DNA from: Actinophytocola sp044466355
GTDB taxonomy: Bacteria; Actinomycetota; Actinomycetes; Mycobacteriales; Pseudonocardiaceae
Direction of reading: 5' to 3'
DNA: 64,000 nucleotides
Assembly (NCBI RefSeq): GCF_044466355.1
Contig: NZ_JBITMQ010000001.1
Location: forward strand, 1 to 64,000
This document shows positions 26,490 through 35,665 of the stretch, one piece after another; position 1 is the first letter of the stretch, and the number at the start of each line of letters is the position of its first letter. Made by a program: the position numbers and the translations under genes. The notes beneath the pieces are model-generated. The model made no database searches. It saw only the letters and a program-made list of their open reading frames with translations, and was not told the DNA's origin.

Positions 26490-28337
26490 GTGGGCGCTGA
26501 CGTGGATGGTGTGCTGGACGGGGCCGGGTTGAAGAACGCCCCTGTTCGGGAGTACGTGCGGCACTGGGCGGAGGTCACCGGTGCGGCGCGGGTCGAGGTG
26601 GTCGGCGCCGCCGACGACGCCCGGCTGATCCGGGAGGCACTGGACGCCGGGGAGATCCTTCCGGCCGGCGAGGGCCGCTACTACGCGCGTAGCTACGTCA
26701 AGGACACCGCCCGCTCCGAGGAACGCACCATCGTCGCCACGAACGACCCGGCCGACGCGGGCGTGTACAACAACTGGCGGCCGGCTGCGGAGATGCGCCC
26801 GCTGCTGGAGGAGCGGATGCGTGGCGCGTCGGCCGGCAAGACGATGTACGTGGTGCCCTACCTGATGGCGCCGCCGGGCTCGCCACTCGAGGCGTACGCG
26901 GCCGGAGTGGAGTTGACCGACCACCGCACGGTCGCCCTGCACATGATTCGCATGGCCCGGGTCGGCGTCGACCACATCAACGCACTGGCCGAGCCGGACT
27001 CGTTCGTCCGGGCCGTGCACGTCACCGGTGACCTGCCGAACCTCGGCCAGGGCACCCCGGACGACCAGCGGTACTTCGTCACCGTCGCCGACGAGCGCAC
27101 CATCCTGCACTTCGGCTCGTCCTACGGCGGGAACGCGCTGCTCGGCAAGATCGCGCACGGGCTGCGGCAGGCCGCCTACGACGGCTGGGCGTCGGGGGAG
27201 TTCCTGGCCGAGCAGTTCATGTTGCTGGGCATCACCGACAAGAAGACCGGCAGGAAGTACCACGTGTGCGGGGGATTCCCCAGCGCGTCGGGCAAGACGA
27301 ACCTGGCGATGATGCTGGCCCCGGACGCCCTGGGCGACCGCTACCACGTGGAGTTCTACGGCGATGACATCGCCTGGCTCTGGGCCGACCCAGCCGACGG
27401 GCGGATCCACGCGATCAACCCCGAGTTCGGGGTGTTCGGTGTCGCCAAGGACACCAACGAGACCACCAACCCCACCGCACTGGCTTCGGTCGGGCCGGGC
27501 ACCGGCACCCTGTTCACCAACGTCGCGTACCACGAGCCCACCGGCGAGGTGTGGTGGGAAGGCAGGACACCGCACCCGCCCGCGGACGTGGCCGGGTGGC
27601 GGGACTGGACCGGCGAGCTGATCAGCGACCGGCCCACCGACCGCCGCGACGCGCCGTGGGCACACCCGAACAGCCGGTTCACCACTACGCTGGCCAACGT
27701 GCCCAACATCGCCGCGGATTTCGAGAACCCACGTGGCGTGCCGATCGACGCGATCATCTTCGGCGGCCGGACCCGCGACCGCGAGCCGCTGATCCGTGCG
27801 ATCACCGACCTCGCCGAGGGCGTGTACGACGGGCTGACGTTGGGCGCCGAGGCGACGTTCGCCGCCGAGGGCGTGGACGGGCAACTGCGGTACGACCCGA
27901 TGTCGATGCGGCCGTTCATGGCCTACCCGGAGGGTGCGTACGCGGCGCACTGGCTGAAGATCATCGGCGCCGCGCGGGAGAAGCCGGTCTTCGCGCACGT
28001 GAACTGGTTCCAGCGCGACCCCGATGACGGCCGTTTCCTGTGGCCGGGCTACCGGGACAACCTGCGTGCGCTGCTGTGGCTGGTGCGGTTGAACAACGGT
28101 GAGGTCACCGGCCGCGCCACGCCGGTCGGGATCATTCCCACGGCCGACGAACTCGAACTCGACGGCGCCGATGTGGACGCTGGTGACCTGGAGCGCCTGC
28201 TGTCGATCGACGTCGCGCGCTGGCGCACGGAGATGGCGAACCGGGAGCGCCACCTCGCCCAGTTCGCTGACCTGCCCGAGCCGATCTGGCAGGCACACCG
28301 CCGCATCACCGCCGGCCTGGCCGACCTGCCCACCTGA
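26490..28337 (+). CDS. pckG: GTP-type phosphoenolpyruvate carboxykinase with Cys-to-Ser in the P-loop
   Basis: 615 residues from GTG 26490, the usual length. The enzyme interconverts oxaloacetate + GTP and PEP + CO2 + GDP. The kinase-2 motif (YGDDIAWLW), PNSRF, INPEFG and the C-terminal WFQRDPDDGRFLWPGYRDN are present. The P-loop reads FPSASGKTNLAM: in typical members the position before GKT is the hyper-reactive Cys, here Ser267. FGVFGVAKDTN also replaces the usual FGFFGVAPGTN. This divergence suggests a paralogue with altered kinetics or role rather than the housekeeping copy. Probably controlled by the divergent ArsR gene. Confidence 0.88.
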   Translation: MGADVDGVLDGAGLKNAPVREYVRHWAEVTGAARVEVVGAADDARLIREALDAGEILPAGEGRYYARSYVKDTARSEERTIVATNDPADAGVYNNWRPAAEMRPLLEERMRGASAGKTMYVVPYLMAPPGSPLEAYAAGVELTDHRTVALHMIRMARVGVDHINALAEPDSFVRAVHVTGDLPNLGQGTPDDQRYFVTVADERTILHFGSSYGGNALLGKIAHGLRQAAYDGWASGEFLAEQFMLLGITDKKTGRKYHVCGGFPSASGKTNLAMMLAPDALGDRYHVEFYGDDIAWLWADPADGRIHAINPEFGVFGVAKDTNETTNPTALASVGPGTGTLFTNVAYHEPTGEVWWEGRTPHPPADVAGWRDWTGELISDRPTDRRDAPWAHPNSRFTTTLANVPNIAADFENPRGVPIDAIIFGGRTRDREPLIRAITDLAEGVYDGLTLGAEATFAAEGVDGQLRYDPMSMRPFMAYPEGAYAAHWLKIIGAAREKPVFAHVNWFQRDPDDGRFLWPGYRDNLRALLWLVRLNNGEVTGRATPVGIIPTADELELDGADVDAGDLERLLSIDVARWRTEMANRERHLAQFADLPEPIWQAHRRITAGLADLPT

Positions 28338-28787
28338 TCCTCGGACGCGTCCCTCCCGCGAGGCGATCGCCGAGTTCGAGGCGTCGGTACCGGACCTCGA
28401 GGTCCACAGCCCCGACCTCGCGGTGCGGTCGATGCACGACCTTGCCGTTCACGATCGCGGATGTCCGGATCTACCAGGGCGGCGTTGCGAATCCGGGTGG
28501 GGCCATACCCTGTGGCGTCATGATTCGTCTGGTGACGGCGGGCGCCGCGCATCGTCTTGCCGGACGGCGGGATCACGAGTCCGCCGACTGTCAGGCTGGC
28601 CACGGTGGCGGGACTTTCGTTGTCGCCCATGGGTTTCTCGAACGCGGCGCCGATCCCGGCGATCCGCATCTCCTTCATGTGCATGGATCCAGGATCGCGA
28701 TGATGCCACGCGGATCCGCCCGGAACTGGTCGCGGTCGCGACCGGTCATGTCCGGGCCCGCACAAGGTTGTCCGTCAGCGCGCAGTG
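28338..28787. other. Intergenic, no supported gene
   Basis: Several short frames, none with a recognised family or a good start. The region lies between convergent genes (PEPCK, then the T7SS-like gene on the minus strand). Confidence 0.4.
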
Positions 28788-30155
28788 TCAGCGTTGTGGT
28801 GCCGGTCCTGGGGAGCCGCCCGGCGTCGGTGTTCCTCCGGGTTGCTGTGGCGGCGGGGTGAGCGGGCCGCCGGTATGGATGCGCTCAGCCATCTGGACCT
28901 TGGGCTGGTTGTACTCCGGCTTGTAGTGGTCCGGCATGAAGGTTTCGACCGCCTTGTCGATGGCGAAGCCGGCTCCGACGCTGACGCCGAATCCGATCAG
29001 GCCCCCGCCGAGCCCGCCGATTCTCGGCAGCACCTTGGTGATCACGGTCGAGGCGACCTTGCCGACAGCCGCGTCGGCGCCGATCTTCGCTCCTGCCGCG
29101 TACAACGTTTGCTCACCCTTGACCGCGCCGAAAAGTTCGACGCCGACGCCGAGGCCCGCGCCAAGGTACGGGAGCCGGTGAAAGGTCGCACGCGCCTTGT
29201 GCGCGCCCGGGACCTCGGTCACCTTGCCGCGTCGGCCGTCCGCTGCCTTCCGCACCCATTCCCGGGTGGACTGATAGGCGGGGTTGGTGAGGAACTCCTC
29301 GTACTGGTTCACCCTGGCGAGCGCCTCGTTCCTGAGTGAGCCGGCGTGTTCGGCCGCCGCTCGCAGCGTCGCGCGCTGGGCGGAGGTGAACTCCTGGTAA
29401 CGCTCACCATTCGCCCAGTCGGTGAACAGTTGTGCCTTGTCGTCCCAGCGGTTGGCTTCCCGCAGGGCGGCGTTGCGGGCTTTCGCCGTCTCGTAGCGGG
29501 GATCCTTCTCGTCGTACTCGTTCCCGAACGACGCGACTTCCTTCGCCGACTTCAGGCCGATGTTCCACGCTTCGCCGCTGCCCTGGCCCGGCGCGTTGAA
29601 CGCCGCGAGCAGCGCACCGTGCGCCTCGTCCTCGGCGATCCGTGCCTGCTTCACGATCTGGCTGCACGCGTTGAACACGGCCGCCTTCGCGTTGTACGCG
29701 TCGACCTTGGCGTTGAACGAGGCGACCGCCGTGTTGTAGGCCTTCATGTTGTCGGTGGTGGCCGTCGACGGCTTCGCCGGTGGCTCGCCGACCATCGCCG
29801 CGCGGTCCGGCGCATGGATGAGGGTGCCCTCGACCGTCAGCCCGCCGTCGGTTGCCGTCTTCGTCGCGCTGTCCATGGTCCTGCCGATGCTTTCCAGCGC
29901 GCCGGCGAAATCGCGCAACCCCTGTTCGTAGGTGTAACAGGTGTAGGCGAGGTCGTCGCAGTCGTCACGGGGCGCAACCACCTCGTTGATGAACACGCCC
30001 GCGGCCGGGCCGGTCCATCCGGACAGCGCGGTGTTCCGTGCGGTGGTCGCCGCGGTGCCCGCCGCCGTACCCATCAGGCTCAGTTTCTTGAGCCAGTCGG
30101 CGGTCGCGGTGCACGTGCCGGGGCTGCCGTTGACATGCGTGCTGAGCGCGGTCAT
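28788..30155 (-). CDS. WXG-like T7SS-associated large protein
   Basis: 455 residues. The N-terminal ~100 residues contain a WTGPAAGVF turn in a helical hairpin setting, as in WXG100-like proteins. The middle is helical. Residues about 335-410 are Gly-rich and hydrophobic (GGLGGGLIGFGVSVGAGFAIDKAV). The tail is Pro-rich. This layout suits an ESX-secreted effector. Translationally coupled: its ATG overlaps the stop of the small upstream gene (ATGA). No catalytic motif is evident. Confidence 0.65.
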   Translation of the reverse strand: MTALSTHVNGSPGTCTATADWLKKLSLMGTAAGTAATTARNTALSGWTGPAAGVFINEVVAPRDDCDDLAYTCYTYEQGLRDFAGALESIGRTMDSATKTATDGGLTVEGTLIHAPDRAAMVGEPPAKPSTATTDNMKAYNTAVASFNAKVDAYNAKAAVFNACSQIVKQARIAEDEAHGALLAAFNAPGQGSGEAWNIGLKSAKEVASFGNEYDEKDPRYETAKARNAALREANRWDDKAQLFTDWANGERYQEFTSAQRATLRAAAEHAGSLRNEALARVNQYEEFLTNPAYQSTREWVRKAADGRRGKVTEVPGAHKARATFHRLPYLGAGLGVGVELFGAVKGEQTLYAAGAKIGADAAVGKVASTVITKVLPRIGGLGGGLIGFGVSVGAGFAIDKAVETFMPDHYKPEYNQPKVQMAERIHTGGPLTPPPQQPGGTPTPGGSPGPAPQR

Positions 30156-30541
30156 CGATTCTCCCAGGATCGTGCGTCCGTACGCTTTTCCTCGTCGTAC
30201 ACCCGTGTGTCGAGGAGCCCGCTGTCCTGCTGACGGTTCGCCTCGGTCAGGGCGCTGATGCGTTCCGTCGCGGCGAACTCTCCGGCGTTGGTGTTCTCGA
30301 TGTCGGCGTAGTTCCCGTGGCCGACCTCTACGGCGTGCCCACTGTCGTCGAGGAACTGGGCCAATGCGATCCCGGCACTGTGCACGACCGAGATCCTCGC
30401 GCCAACCGTGTTCGTCGACTTCCCCGCGTCGACGTCGGGAACCTTGCCCTGTGTGGCGCTGTCGAGCGAGGAGGCGGCGGCTTTCAGCTGACTGGCGATG
30501 GAGTCAAGGGCTGCCGGTTCGTAGCTGTAACCGTCTGGCAT
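30152..30541 (-). CDS. WXG100-like small helical protein
   Basis: 129 residues, almost entirely helical (LDSIASQLKAAASSLDSAT; VVHSAGIALAQFLDDSGHAVEVG). Length and context match the small partner in WXG100-type pairs, although the WXG tripeptide is not seen. It directly precedes the 455-residue gene with a 4-bp overlap, so the products may form a secretion pair. Confidence 0.65.
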   Translation of the reverse strand: MPDGYSYEPAALDSIASQLKAAASSLDSATQGKVPDVDAGKSTNTVGARISVVHSAGIALAQFLDDSGHAVEVGHGNYADIENTNAGEFAATERISALTEANRQQDSGLLDTRVYDEEKRTDARSWENR

Positions 30542-30574
30542 GAACGATCCTTCCTGAACGGATGATGGTGGTTG

Positions 30575-31288
30575 TCAACGGTCACCGTCCACGGAGAACG
30601 GGTCCTCGCGTCGCCAGTCCACGACAGGGGCCGAATGCCGCACGTCCTCATCGAGTACGGCGTCCATCAGGACGCCGTGGGCGCCGGTCGTCCGGACGAT
30701 CTCGTCCAGGTCCCGCGGGTGGACCGCGACGGCCGCCTGGTACGGACCGCAGCTGTCGAGCAGGTCGCTCAGCGACTGGTAGCCGAGAAGCATCGGTTCA
30801 TCGGCGGCCACGTAGTGCAGTTCGGGTCTCGCCTCCTTCGAGCCGGGCTCGACAGGACGGGTGGGAATCCACACACGCGTGATCGGCGGCACCGGATCGG
30901 CGGAGGGCAACGGTTCGAGCTCCCGCACGTCCGGATCGGCGTAGCGGACGCCGGCGGGATGCCAGGTGTCCAGGGCGAGGAACAGAGGATGCCCCGCCGC
31001 CTCGGCGGACGCGACGAGATGCGGGAGGCGCACTCGAAGCCGTGGTTGTCCGGGACCGCAGGCCGTGACGAGATGCCGTAACTCGGTGTAGCAGAAGAGG
31101 ACCTGTTCGTTCCGCTCCGTGATGAACAGCTCGAGGTCGCCGTCGGGTAGCGCCAACGCGAGCAACTCGTCGATCTCCGCGTCGACGGCCACCTCGTGCA
31201 GGTCTCGCAGCGCACGACGATCGAATGGTGCGAGCGCGCCGCCCTCACGGTGCACGCCGTTCTCCGACGGTGACTCCGACAGTGACAT
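30575..31288 (-). CDS. SAV_915/SseB-like protein
   Basis: 237 residues. Two repeats of a YxEL/YxSL segment (LFCYTELRHLVTACG and LLGYQSLSDLLDSCGPYQ) each follow a beta strand, as in SseB-like and SAV_915-family proteins. First of three genes of the T7SS-like unit, 33 bp ahead of the next. In actinomycetes these proteins are common near WXG100 genes and may act as chaperones (inference). Confidence 0.65.
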   Translation of the reverse strand: MSLSESPSENGVHREGGALAPFDRRALRDLHEVAVDAEIDELLALALPDGDLELFITERNEQVLFCYTELRHLVTACGPGQPRLRVRLPHLVASAEAAGHPLFLALDTWHPAGVRYADPDVRELEPLPSADPVPPITRVWIPTRPVEPGSKEARPELHYVAADEPMLLGYQSLSDLLDSCGPYQAAVAVHPRDLDEIVRTTGAHGVLMDAVLDEDVRHSAPVVDWRREDPFSVDGDR

Positions 31289-31901
31289 TGCGAGTTCCTC
31301 GCGATGAGCGCGTTTAGTTGCGTACGAACATGGTTGCGCTGTTCAGCCAACCTGCGCACCAATCGGCACGGGCTGTGGATCGGTCGCCAGCACAGGGCGA
31401 ACAAGCCGGTCGTCCCATGTCGTCACCCCTCGCGTCAGCTCTCGTACATCCCGGCTCCAGTGTGGCAACGCTAGCAGATGTGTCACATTCGCGTGGTCGA
31501 AACGACTGACTCGGCCAACTGCTCTCGCTCTGCGAGCTCCGCGGTCGGGCGGAGTTCTTGATCAGGATCGCCACCCGGCGGACGCTCATGCCTGTCCGGA
31601 CGCTCGGCGGGCGCGAGGGGTCCTACCTCGGCCAGTGGCTGCCAAAGTCGCTGCTGATATGGCCCGTTCGGCGTTGTGCCCGCCGAGTCCTCCGGGCGTG
31701 CCAGATCGGCCGGATCATTCCCCGGGTGCGGGCCACACGCCTATCTCGGGGTTTTGAACTGGGTGGAGCGCTCATCAGGCGGCCCTGCTGAGAAAATACT
31801 TATCAATAATCTCGGGACCGGTCCTGCCGGCCTGATTTGGTTACATGCTTCGCATTTGTCGTTTCGGTCGAATTTCGCAAAAGAAGGGAATCTGACGACG
31901 G
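31289..31901. other. Intergenic, mostly empty, A/T-rich end
   Basis: Apart from the sigma-factor relic near 31540-31665, I see no gene. Positions 31790-31900 are A/T-rich and lie beyond the 3' end of the minus-strand regulator gene at 31902. Confidence 0.4.
31540..31665 (+). pseudogene. ECF sigma-factor relic (SigJ/ECF41-like)
   Basis: The plus frame around 31558 reads LIRIATRRTL, a short stretch, then GSYLGQWLPKSLL. In SigJ/ECF41-type sigma factors the region between sigma-2 and sigma-4 reads ...ATR-AL-RLR...ETYVGPWLPEPL. Only this ~40-residue piece remains, with no start or helix-turn-helix. Confidence 0.5.
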
Positions 31902-32726
31902 TCACCCCATGCCCTTGTCTTCGTCGGCTGGGGATTTCCAGCGGTAGTGGTGTCTGGGGCGGCCGACTTGCCCGTAGCGCAGCGACATCACCACCTCGCC
32001 GCTGTCGACCAGCTGTCGCAGATACCTGCTGGTCGCGACCGTTGAGAGTCGGCAGCGGCGAGCGATGTCCGATACCGACATGCCGCGCCGCTGTTCCCGC
32101 AGTATGGCCGACACACGGTCACGGGTGCCGCCGGACGGCGACGGGCCATGAGCTCCGACTTTTGGGGGAAATATCTGGTCGACGCCGTCCTGGTCCAGCG
32201 GGCCGTGAGCCGGCAGGCGGGTCATGCGTCGCCATCGGTTGAGCCAGCCGTTGGCCCGTGCGGACACCGCGTCCTCCTCGAATGGCGGTACCAGGCAGGA
32301 CAGCACGCCGTACTTGGCAGCACTGCGGATCAACGCCGCTTCCGGTCGCTCGGTGACCAGCACGATGTCACTCGCATGGCGACCGGGATCGCGTAACCGG
32401 TGCAACAGTCGCAGCCCGCCGTCCAGGTACCCGTCGACCGAGAGAACGACCAGATCTGGACGCAGTTCGTCGACCGCCTGCAGGGACCGGAACATGCCCG
32501 AGACGCTGGCGAGGATCTCGATGCCGCGCACGTTCTCCAATGCCGCGACGACGGCTGCTGGTCGACGTCGCCCGACGCTCACCAGGGCGCGGTAGGGCTG
32601 TTGGCCGGCGCCGCCCTCCCCGGCGTCGGGCGCCGACTCAGCGGGGCCCATCCGAACGAGGAAAGGTAGCGCTAGTGTCCAATTCCTGGCAATCCATAGA
32701 CAGGCGATCCCCCATACCACAGTCAT
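31902..32726 (-). CDS. CitB/DcuR-type response regulator, pseudo-receiver
   Basis: 274 residues from 32726; ATG 32651 is the likelier start because the first ~25 residues resemble a membrane helix, not a receiver. Residues about 45-165 fit a receiver-like fold, but the usual phospho-Asp position reads VVLSVDGYLDG, so it is probably not phosphorylated in the standard way. The C-terminal ~60 residues are a winged helix (MSVSDIARRCRLSTVATSRYLRQLVDSGEV). Divergent from the nine-gene operon at 32922, with a 195-bp spacer, so it may regulate that operon. Confidence 0.6.
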   Translation of the reverse strand: MTVVWGIACLWIARNWTLALPFLVRMGPAESAPDAGEGGAGQQPYRALVSVGRRRPAAVVAALENVRGIEILASVSGMFRSLQAVDELRPDLVVLSVDGYLDGGLRLLHRLRDPGRHASDIVLVTERPEAALIRSAAKYGVLSCLVPPFEEDAVSARANGWLNRWRRMTRLPAHGPLDQDGVDQIFPPKVGAHGPSPSGGTRDRVSAILREQRRGMSVSDIARRCRLSTVATSRYLRQLVDSGEVVMSLRYGQVGRPRHHYRWKSPADEDKGMG

Positions 32727-32921
32727 ACCACTCGATCAGGCGACTGGCAAACATGCCGACCGCCGGACGGCCGGCGCGGTGAGTTAAAAAACTTAGAAAA
32801 CATCCGCCCTACGCCGATCGGGTAGCTCGACCATTTCTTCTTGACGGCCGCGTGGCGTTATCGCAAGAGTCGTTTTGCATGCGCATTCTGAATTCGCTGC
32901 ATGGACGGAAGGTGCGAGTGG

Positions 32922-33263
32922 ATGGCCAGTGAATTGAAGGACGACAACGTCCCCGACCTGGGACTGGTCGATGCCGTGTCGTTGCCCGCCGAGGGGCGGG
33001 TTCCGGATCCGGTGACCGGCGCCGCCACGGGCGCCGAGTACGACCGCTACTTCCGCATCATCCGTGCCGACGGCGATCTCGAGGCGTGGACGCGCAGCTG
33101 TGTGGCCGCGACGGGAGCGTTGCTCGACGACATGCCCAACGGTGGCCTGCACGACGGCGAACGTGCCGACTTGCTGCACGGCGTCGTGCTCGTGCTGCGT
33201 TCGACGTTGAACAGGTGGCTCACGGCCGTTCCCGTCACACCGGCGGCGGAGCCAGGCCGATGA
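32922..33263 (+). CDS. Unknown small helical protein, first gene of the A-T/P450 operon
   Basis: 113 residues from ATG 32922, with GGAAGG upstream. It has an acidic N-terminus, then two long helices (ADGDLEAWTRSCVAATGALLDD; GERADLLHGVVLVLRSTLNRW). No family recognised. Its stop overlaps the next start (ATGA). It could be a scaffold or sensory subunit of the pathway; this is inference. Confidence 0.65.
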   Translation: MASELKDDNVPDLGLVDAVSLPAEGRVPDPVTGAATGAEYDRYFRIIRADGDLEAWTRSCVAATGALLDDMPNGGLHDGERADLLHGVVLVLRSTLNRWLTAVPVTPAAEPGR

Positions 33264-33793
33264 CGCGCACCGCCACGCTCCCGGCCGGCTTCGCGGACGC
33301 CATCCGGCGGTGGAAACTCGGCCACCACGTGTTCCACCTCAAGCTGATCGTCATGAACAGCATGCTCGTCGAGTTGCACGTGGCCTGCCGGGAAACACGC
33401 TGGACAGACGCGGACCGCCTGTTGGGAGATCTGGCACATCTCTATGACGCGGCCACCGCGAGCATGAAGTACGCAGCAGACTTCCCGCCGCACGCCTACC
33501 GCGACCTGATCCGGCCGTCCATGGGTGAACCGCTGCTGAGCCCCGGATTCTCCGGCACGCTCAACCGCGACCACGGCCAGATGCTGGCACACCTGCGTGA
33601 GCTGCGTGCGATGCTGCGCGATCGCAAGCAGGACGGGACCCTGCCCGCCGACACCCGCGTCGCGGCCAAGCAGCTCTGGTCGGCCCAGGCACGCAACCGG
33701 CGTCACCACATGCTGATCTGCGAGAAGTTCGTGCCGGGCGGCGAGTCGCAGCTCCAGGAGTTCCTCAACGGCCAGGACGCGGCCGAGGGCTGA
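33260..33793 (+). CDS. Unknown helical protein, His-rich
   Basis: 177 residues from ATG 33260, translationally coupled to the preceding gene. Largely helical, with several paired His/Glu positions (KLGHHVFHLKLIVM; VELHVACRE; NRDHGQMLAHLREL; NRRHHMLICEKF). This spacing resembles helical di-metal or heme proteins, but I cannot assign a family. It lies in the operon before the decarboxylase, so a role in the same pathway is likely. Confidence 0.6.
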   Translation: MTRTATLPAGFADAIRRWKLGHHVFHLKLIVMNSMLVELHVACRETRWTDADRLLGDLAHLYDAATASMKYAADFPPHAYRDLIRPSMGEPLLSPGFSGTLNRDHGQMLAHLRELRAMLRDRKQDGTLPADTRVAAKQLWSAQARNRRHHMLICEKFVPGGESQLQEFLNGQDAAEG

Positions 33794-33821
33794 TCACACC
33801 GAACGAAGGGAAGTGCGAGAC

Positions 33822-34166
33822 ATGGTGACCGTGAAGGAAACCTGGTACCTGCGCGACGAAGTAGCCGACCGTGCGCTGGAGCTGATGCAGGAGATGGACG
33901 ACCTGACCGGGCCCAACGCCCATGCGGACCCGGGCTGGGCGGGTCACGCCCGGTTCTTTCGACGCGGTTCGGACCCGACCCAGGTGATCATGATCTACCC
34001 CTGGCGCAGCGTCGCCGACCACACCCGGCTGTGCGATGCGGAGAAGTCGCTGCTGGCCGACTTCCACACCAGGTACTGCACCCGCCAGCGCGACATCGAG
34101 TACATGGAGGAACTGCCGGTGGATGTGGACGGCGACCACGACCACGGACACGGGCACGGCCACTGA
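33822..34166 (+). CDS. ABM-like small protein with His-rich tail
   Basis: 114 residues from ATG 33822. The pattern TVKETWYL, then RALELMQEM and VIMIYPWRSVADH, suits an antibiotic-biosynthesis-monooxygenase-like ferredoxin fold. The C-terminus ends GDHDHGHGHGH, a metal-binding tail. It may be a cofactor-free oxygenase, a metal-handling helper or a non-catalytic member. Its stop overlaps the decarboxylase start (TGATG). Confidence 0.6.
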   Translation: MVTVKETWYLRDEVADRALELMQEMDDLTGPNAHADPGWAGHARFFRRGSDPTQVIMIYPWRSVADHTRLCDAEKSLLADFHTRYCTRQRDIEYMEELPVDVDGDHDHGHGHGH

Positions 34167-35665
34167 TGAAGACCGGCGAGCCGCTGGGTGACTGGGCACC
34201 CGAGGAGCTTGAGGAGAACGGCCGCGCGCTGCTGGCGCGGCTGCGTACGCACTTCGCCGGCATTCGGGACGTCCCGGTCACGCCCGGGATCTCCGCCGTC
34301 GAGTTGCAGCGGCGCATCGACGCCGAACTGCCGGAGGACCCAACCCCGTTCCCGCGGCTGCTTGACGAGACCTGGGACGACGTGGTGTCGCACCTCGCCC
34401 TCTGGCACCACCCGAACTTTCATGCCTACTTCAGCAACAGTTCCAGCGGGCCGGCGATTCTCGCCGAGATGCTGACCGCCGCACTGAACGTCAACGCACA
34501 GCAATGGCGCACCGCGCCCGCCGCGTCCGCGGTCGAGCGGACCGTGCTCGGCTGGCTCGCGGCGATGGCCGGCTACCCGGTGGATGCCGACGGCGTGCTG
34601 GTGAACGGGGCCTCGCTCGCGGTGACGTATGCACTCGTCGCCGCGCGAGACGCGGTACCGGGTTTGCAGGTGCGCGAGCGTGGCATCGCCGGGCGGGAAC
34701 TGCCGGTGATGCGGGTCTACACGTCCGACCAGGCGCACAGTTCCGTGGACAAGGCAGCGATCGCGCTCGGCATCGGACTGGACAACGTGGTCCGGCTGCC
34801 GACCGACGGTCACCACCGGCTTGCCCCCGCGGCACTCGCGGCGGCACTGGACAAGGACATCGCCGCCGGCGTGCTGCCGCTCGCGGTGTGTGCGACCGCG
34901 GGCACCACGTCGACCGGTGCGATCGACCCGGTCGACGAACTCGCGAAGATGTGCGCGGAGCGGGGCGTCTGGCTACACGTAGACGCCGCGTTCGGTGGGT
35001 TCTGGCGGCTCGTGGACCGGCTCGTTCCGGAGCTGGCCGACCTCGGCGCGGCCGACTCGGTCGTGGTGAACCCGCACAAGGTGTTGTTCTGTCCCATGGA
35101 GGTCTCCGCGTTCTACTGCCGACGGCGAGGCGCCTTGCCGGACGCGTTTCGGTTGGTGCCGGAGTACCTGCGCACGGTGCCGGACGAGGGTTCGGTCGAC
35201 TTCATGGACTACAGCCTGCAGCTCGGCAGGCAGTTCCGGGCGTTGAAGGTCTGGTGGGTCATCCGGTCGTTCGGCCGGGCAGGTCTGGCCCGGCGCCTGG
35301 CCGATCGCGTCGACTACGCCGACTGGCTGCGCGCGGCGGCGACCAACCATCCCGATTGGACCGTCGTGGCCGACTCGGTGCTGCCGCTGGTCTGCCTGCG
35401 GTACGACCCGGGGGGCACCCCACCCGCCGGTGTGGATCGCCGTGCGTGGCTCGATGAGCTGAACGAGGCCATCTGCCTCGCGGTGCACCAGTCGGGCCGG
35501 TCCTTCGTGTCGCACACCGTGCTGGACGTCGGATATGTGATCCGGGTGTCGATCGGCAACATCCAGACCACGGCGACGGACATACATGCCCTGTGGGAAC
35601 TGCTCAACGACACGGCGACCGCCTGCCACGACCGGACGTGCGCCGTGCGAGAGGAGACAGCGTGA
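34166..35665 (+). CDS. PLP-dependent group II aromatic amino-acid decarboxylase-like enzyme
   Basis: 499 residues from ATG 34166. The cofactor Lys is in VVNPHKVLFCPM (Lys305), preceded by HVDAAFGGFWRL, which holds the conserved Asp and Ala. N-terminal WHHPNFHAYFSNSSSG and LVNGASLAVTYAL match AADC-like enzymes. The usual DPHK reads NPHK. The family converts L-aromatic amino acids to amines, but relatives also act as aldehyde synthases or on non-aromatic substrates; substrate is not readable here. It is coupled to the bicupin gene by GTGA. Confidence 0.88.
   Translation: MKTGEPLGDWAPEELEENGRALLARLRTHFAGIRDVPVTPGISAVELQRRIDAELPEDPTPFPRLLDETWDDVVSHLALWHHPNFHAYFSNSSSGPAILAEMLTAALNVNAQQWRTAPAASAVERTVLGWLAAMAGYPVDADGVLVNGASLAVTYALVAARDAVPGLQVRERGIAGRELPVMRVYTSDQAHSSVDKAAIALGIGLDNVVRLPTDGHHRLAPAALAAALDKDIAAGVLPLAVCATAGTTSTGAIDPVDELAKMCAERGVWLHVDAAFGGFWRLVDRLVPELADLGAADSVVVNPHKVLFCPMEVSAFYCRRRGALPDAFRLVPEYLRTVPDEGSVDFMDYSLQLGRQFRALKVWWVIRSFGRAGLARRLADRVDYADWLRAAATNHPDWTVVADSVLPLVCLRYDPGGTPPAGVDRRAWLDELNEAICLAVHQSGRSFVSHTVLDVGYVIRVSIGNIQTTATDIHALWELLNDTATACHDRTCAVREETA

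Noticed and set aside
26280..28298. Long minus-strand frame opposite PEP carboxykinase
   Set aside because: The plus strand encodes a full-length PEPCK; the antisense product has no motif.
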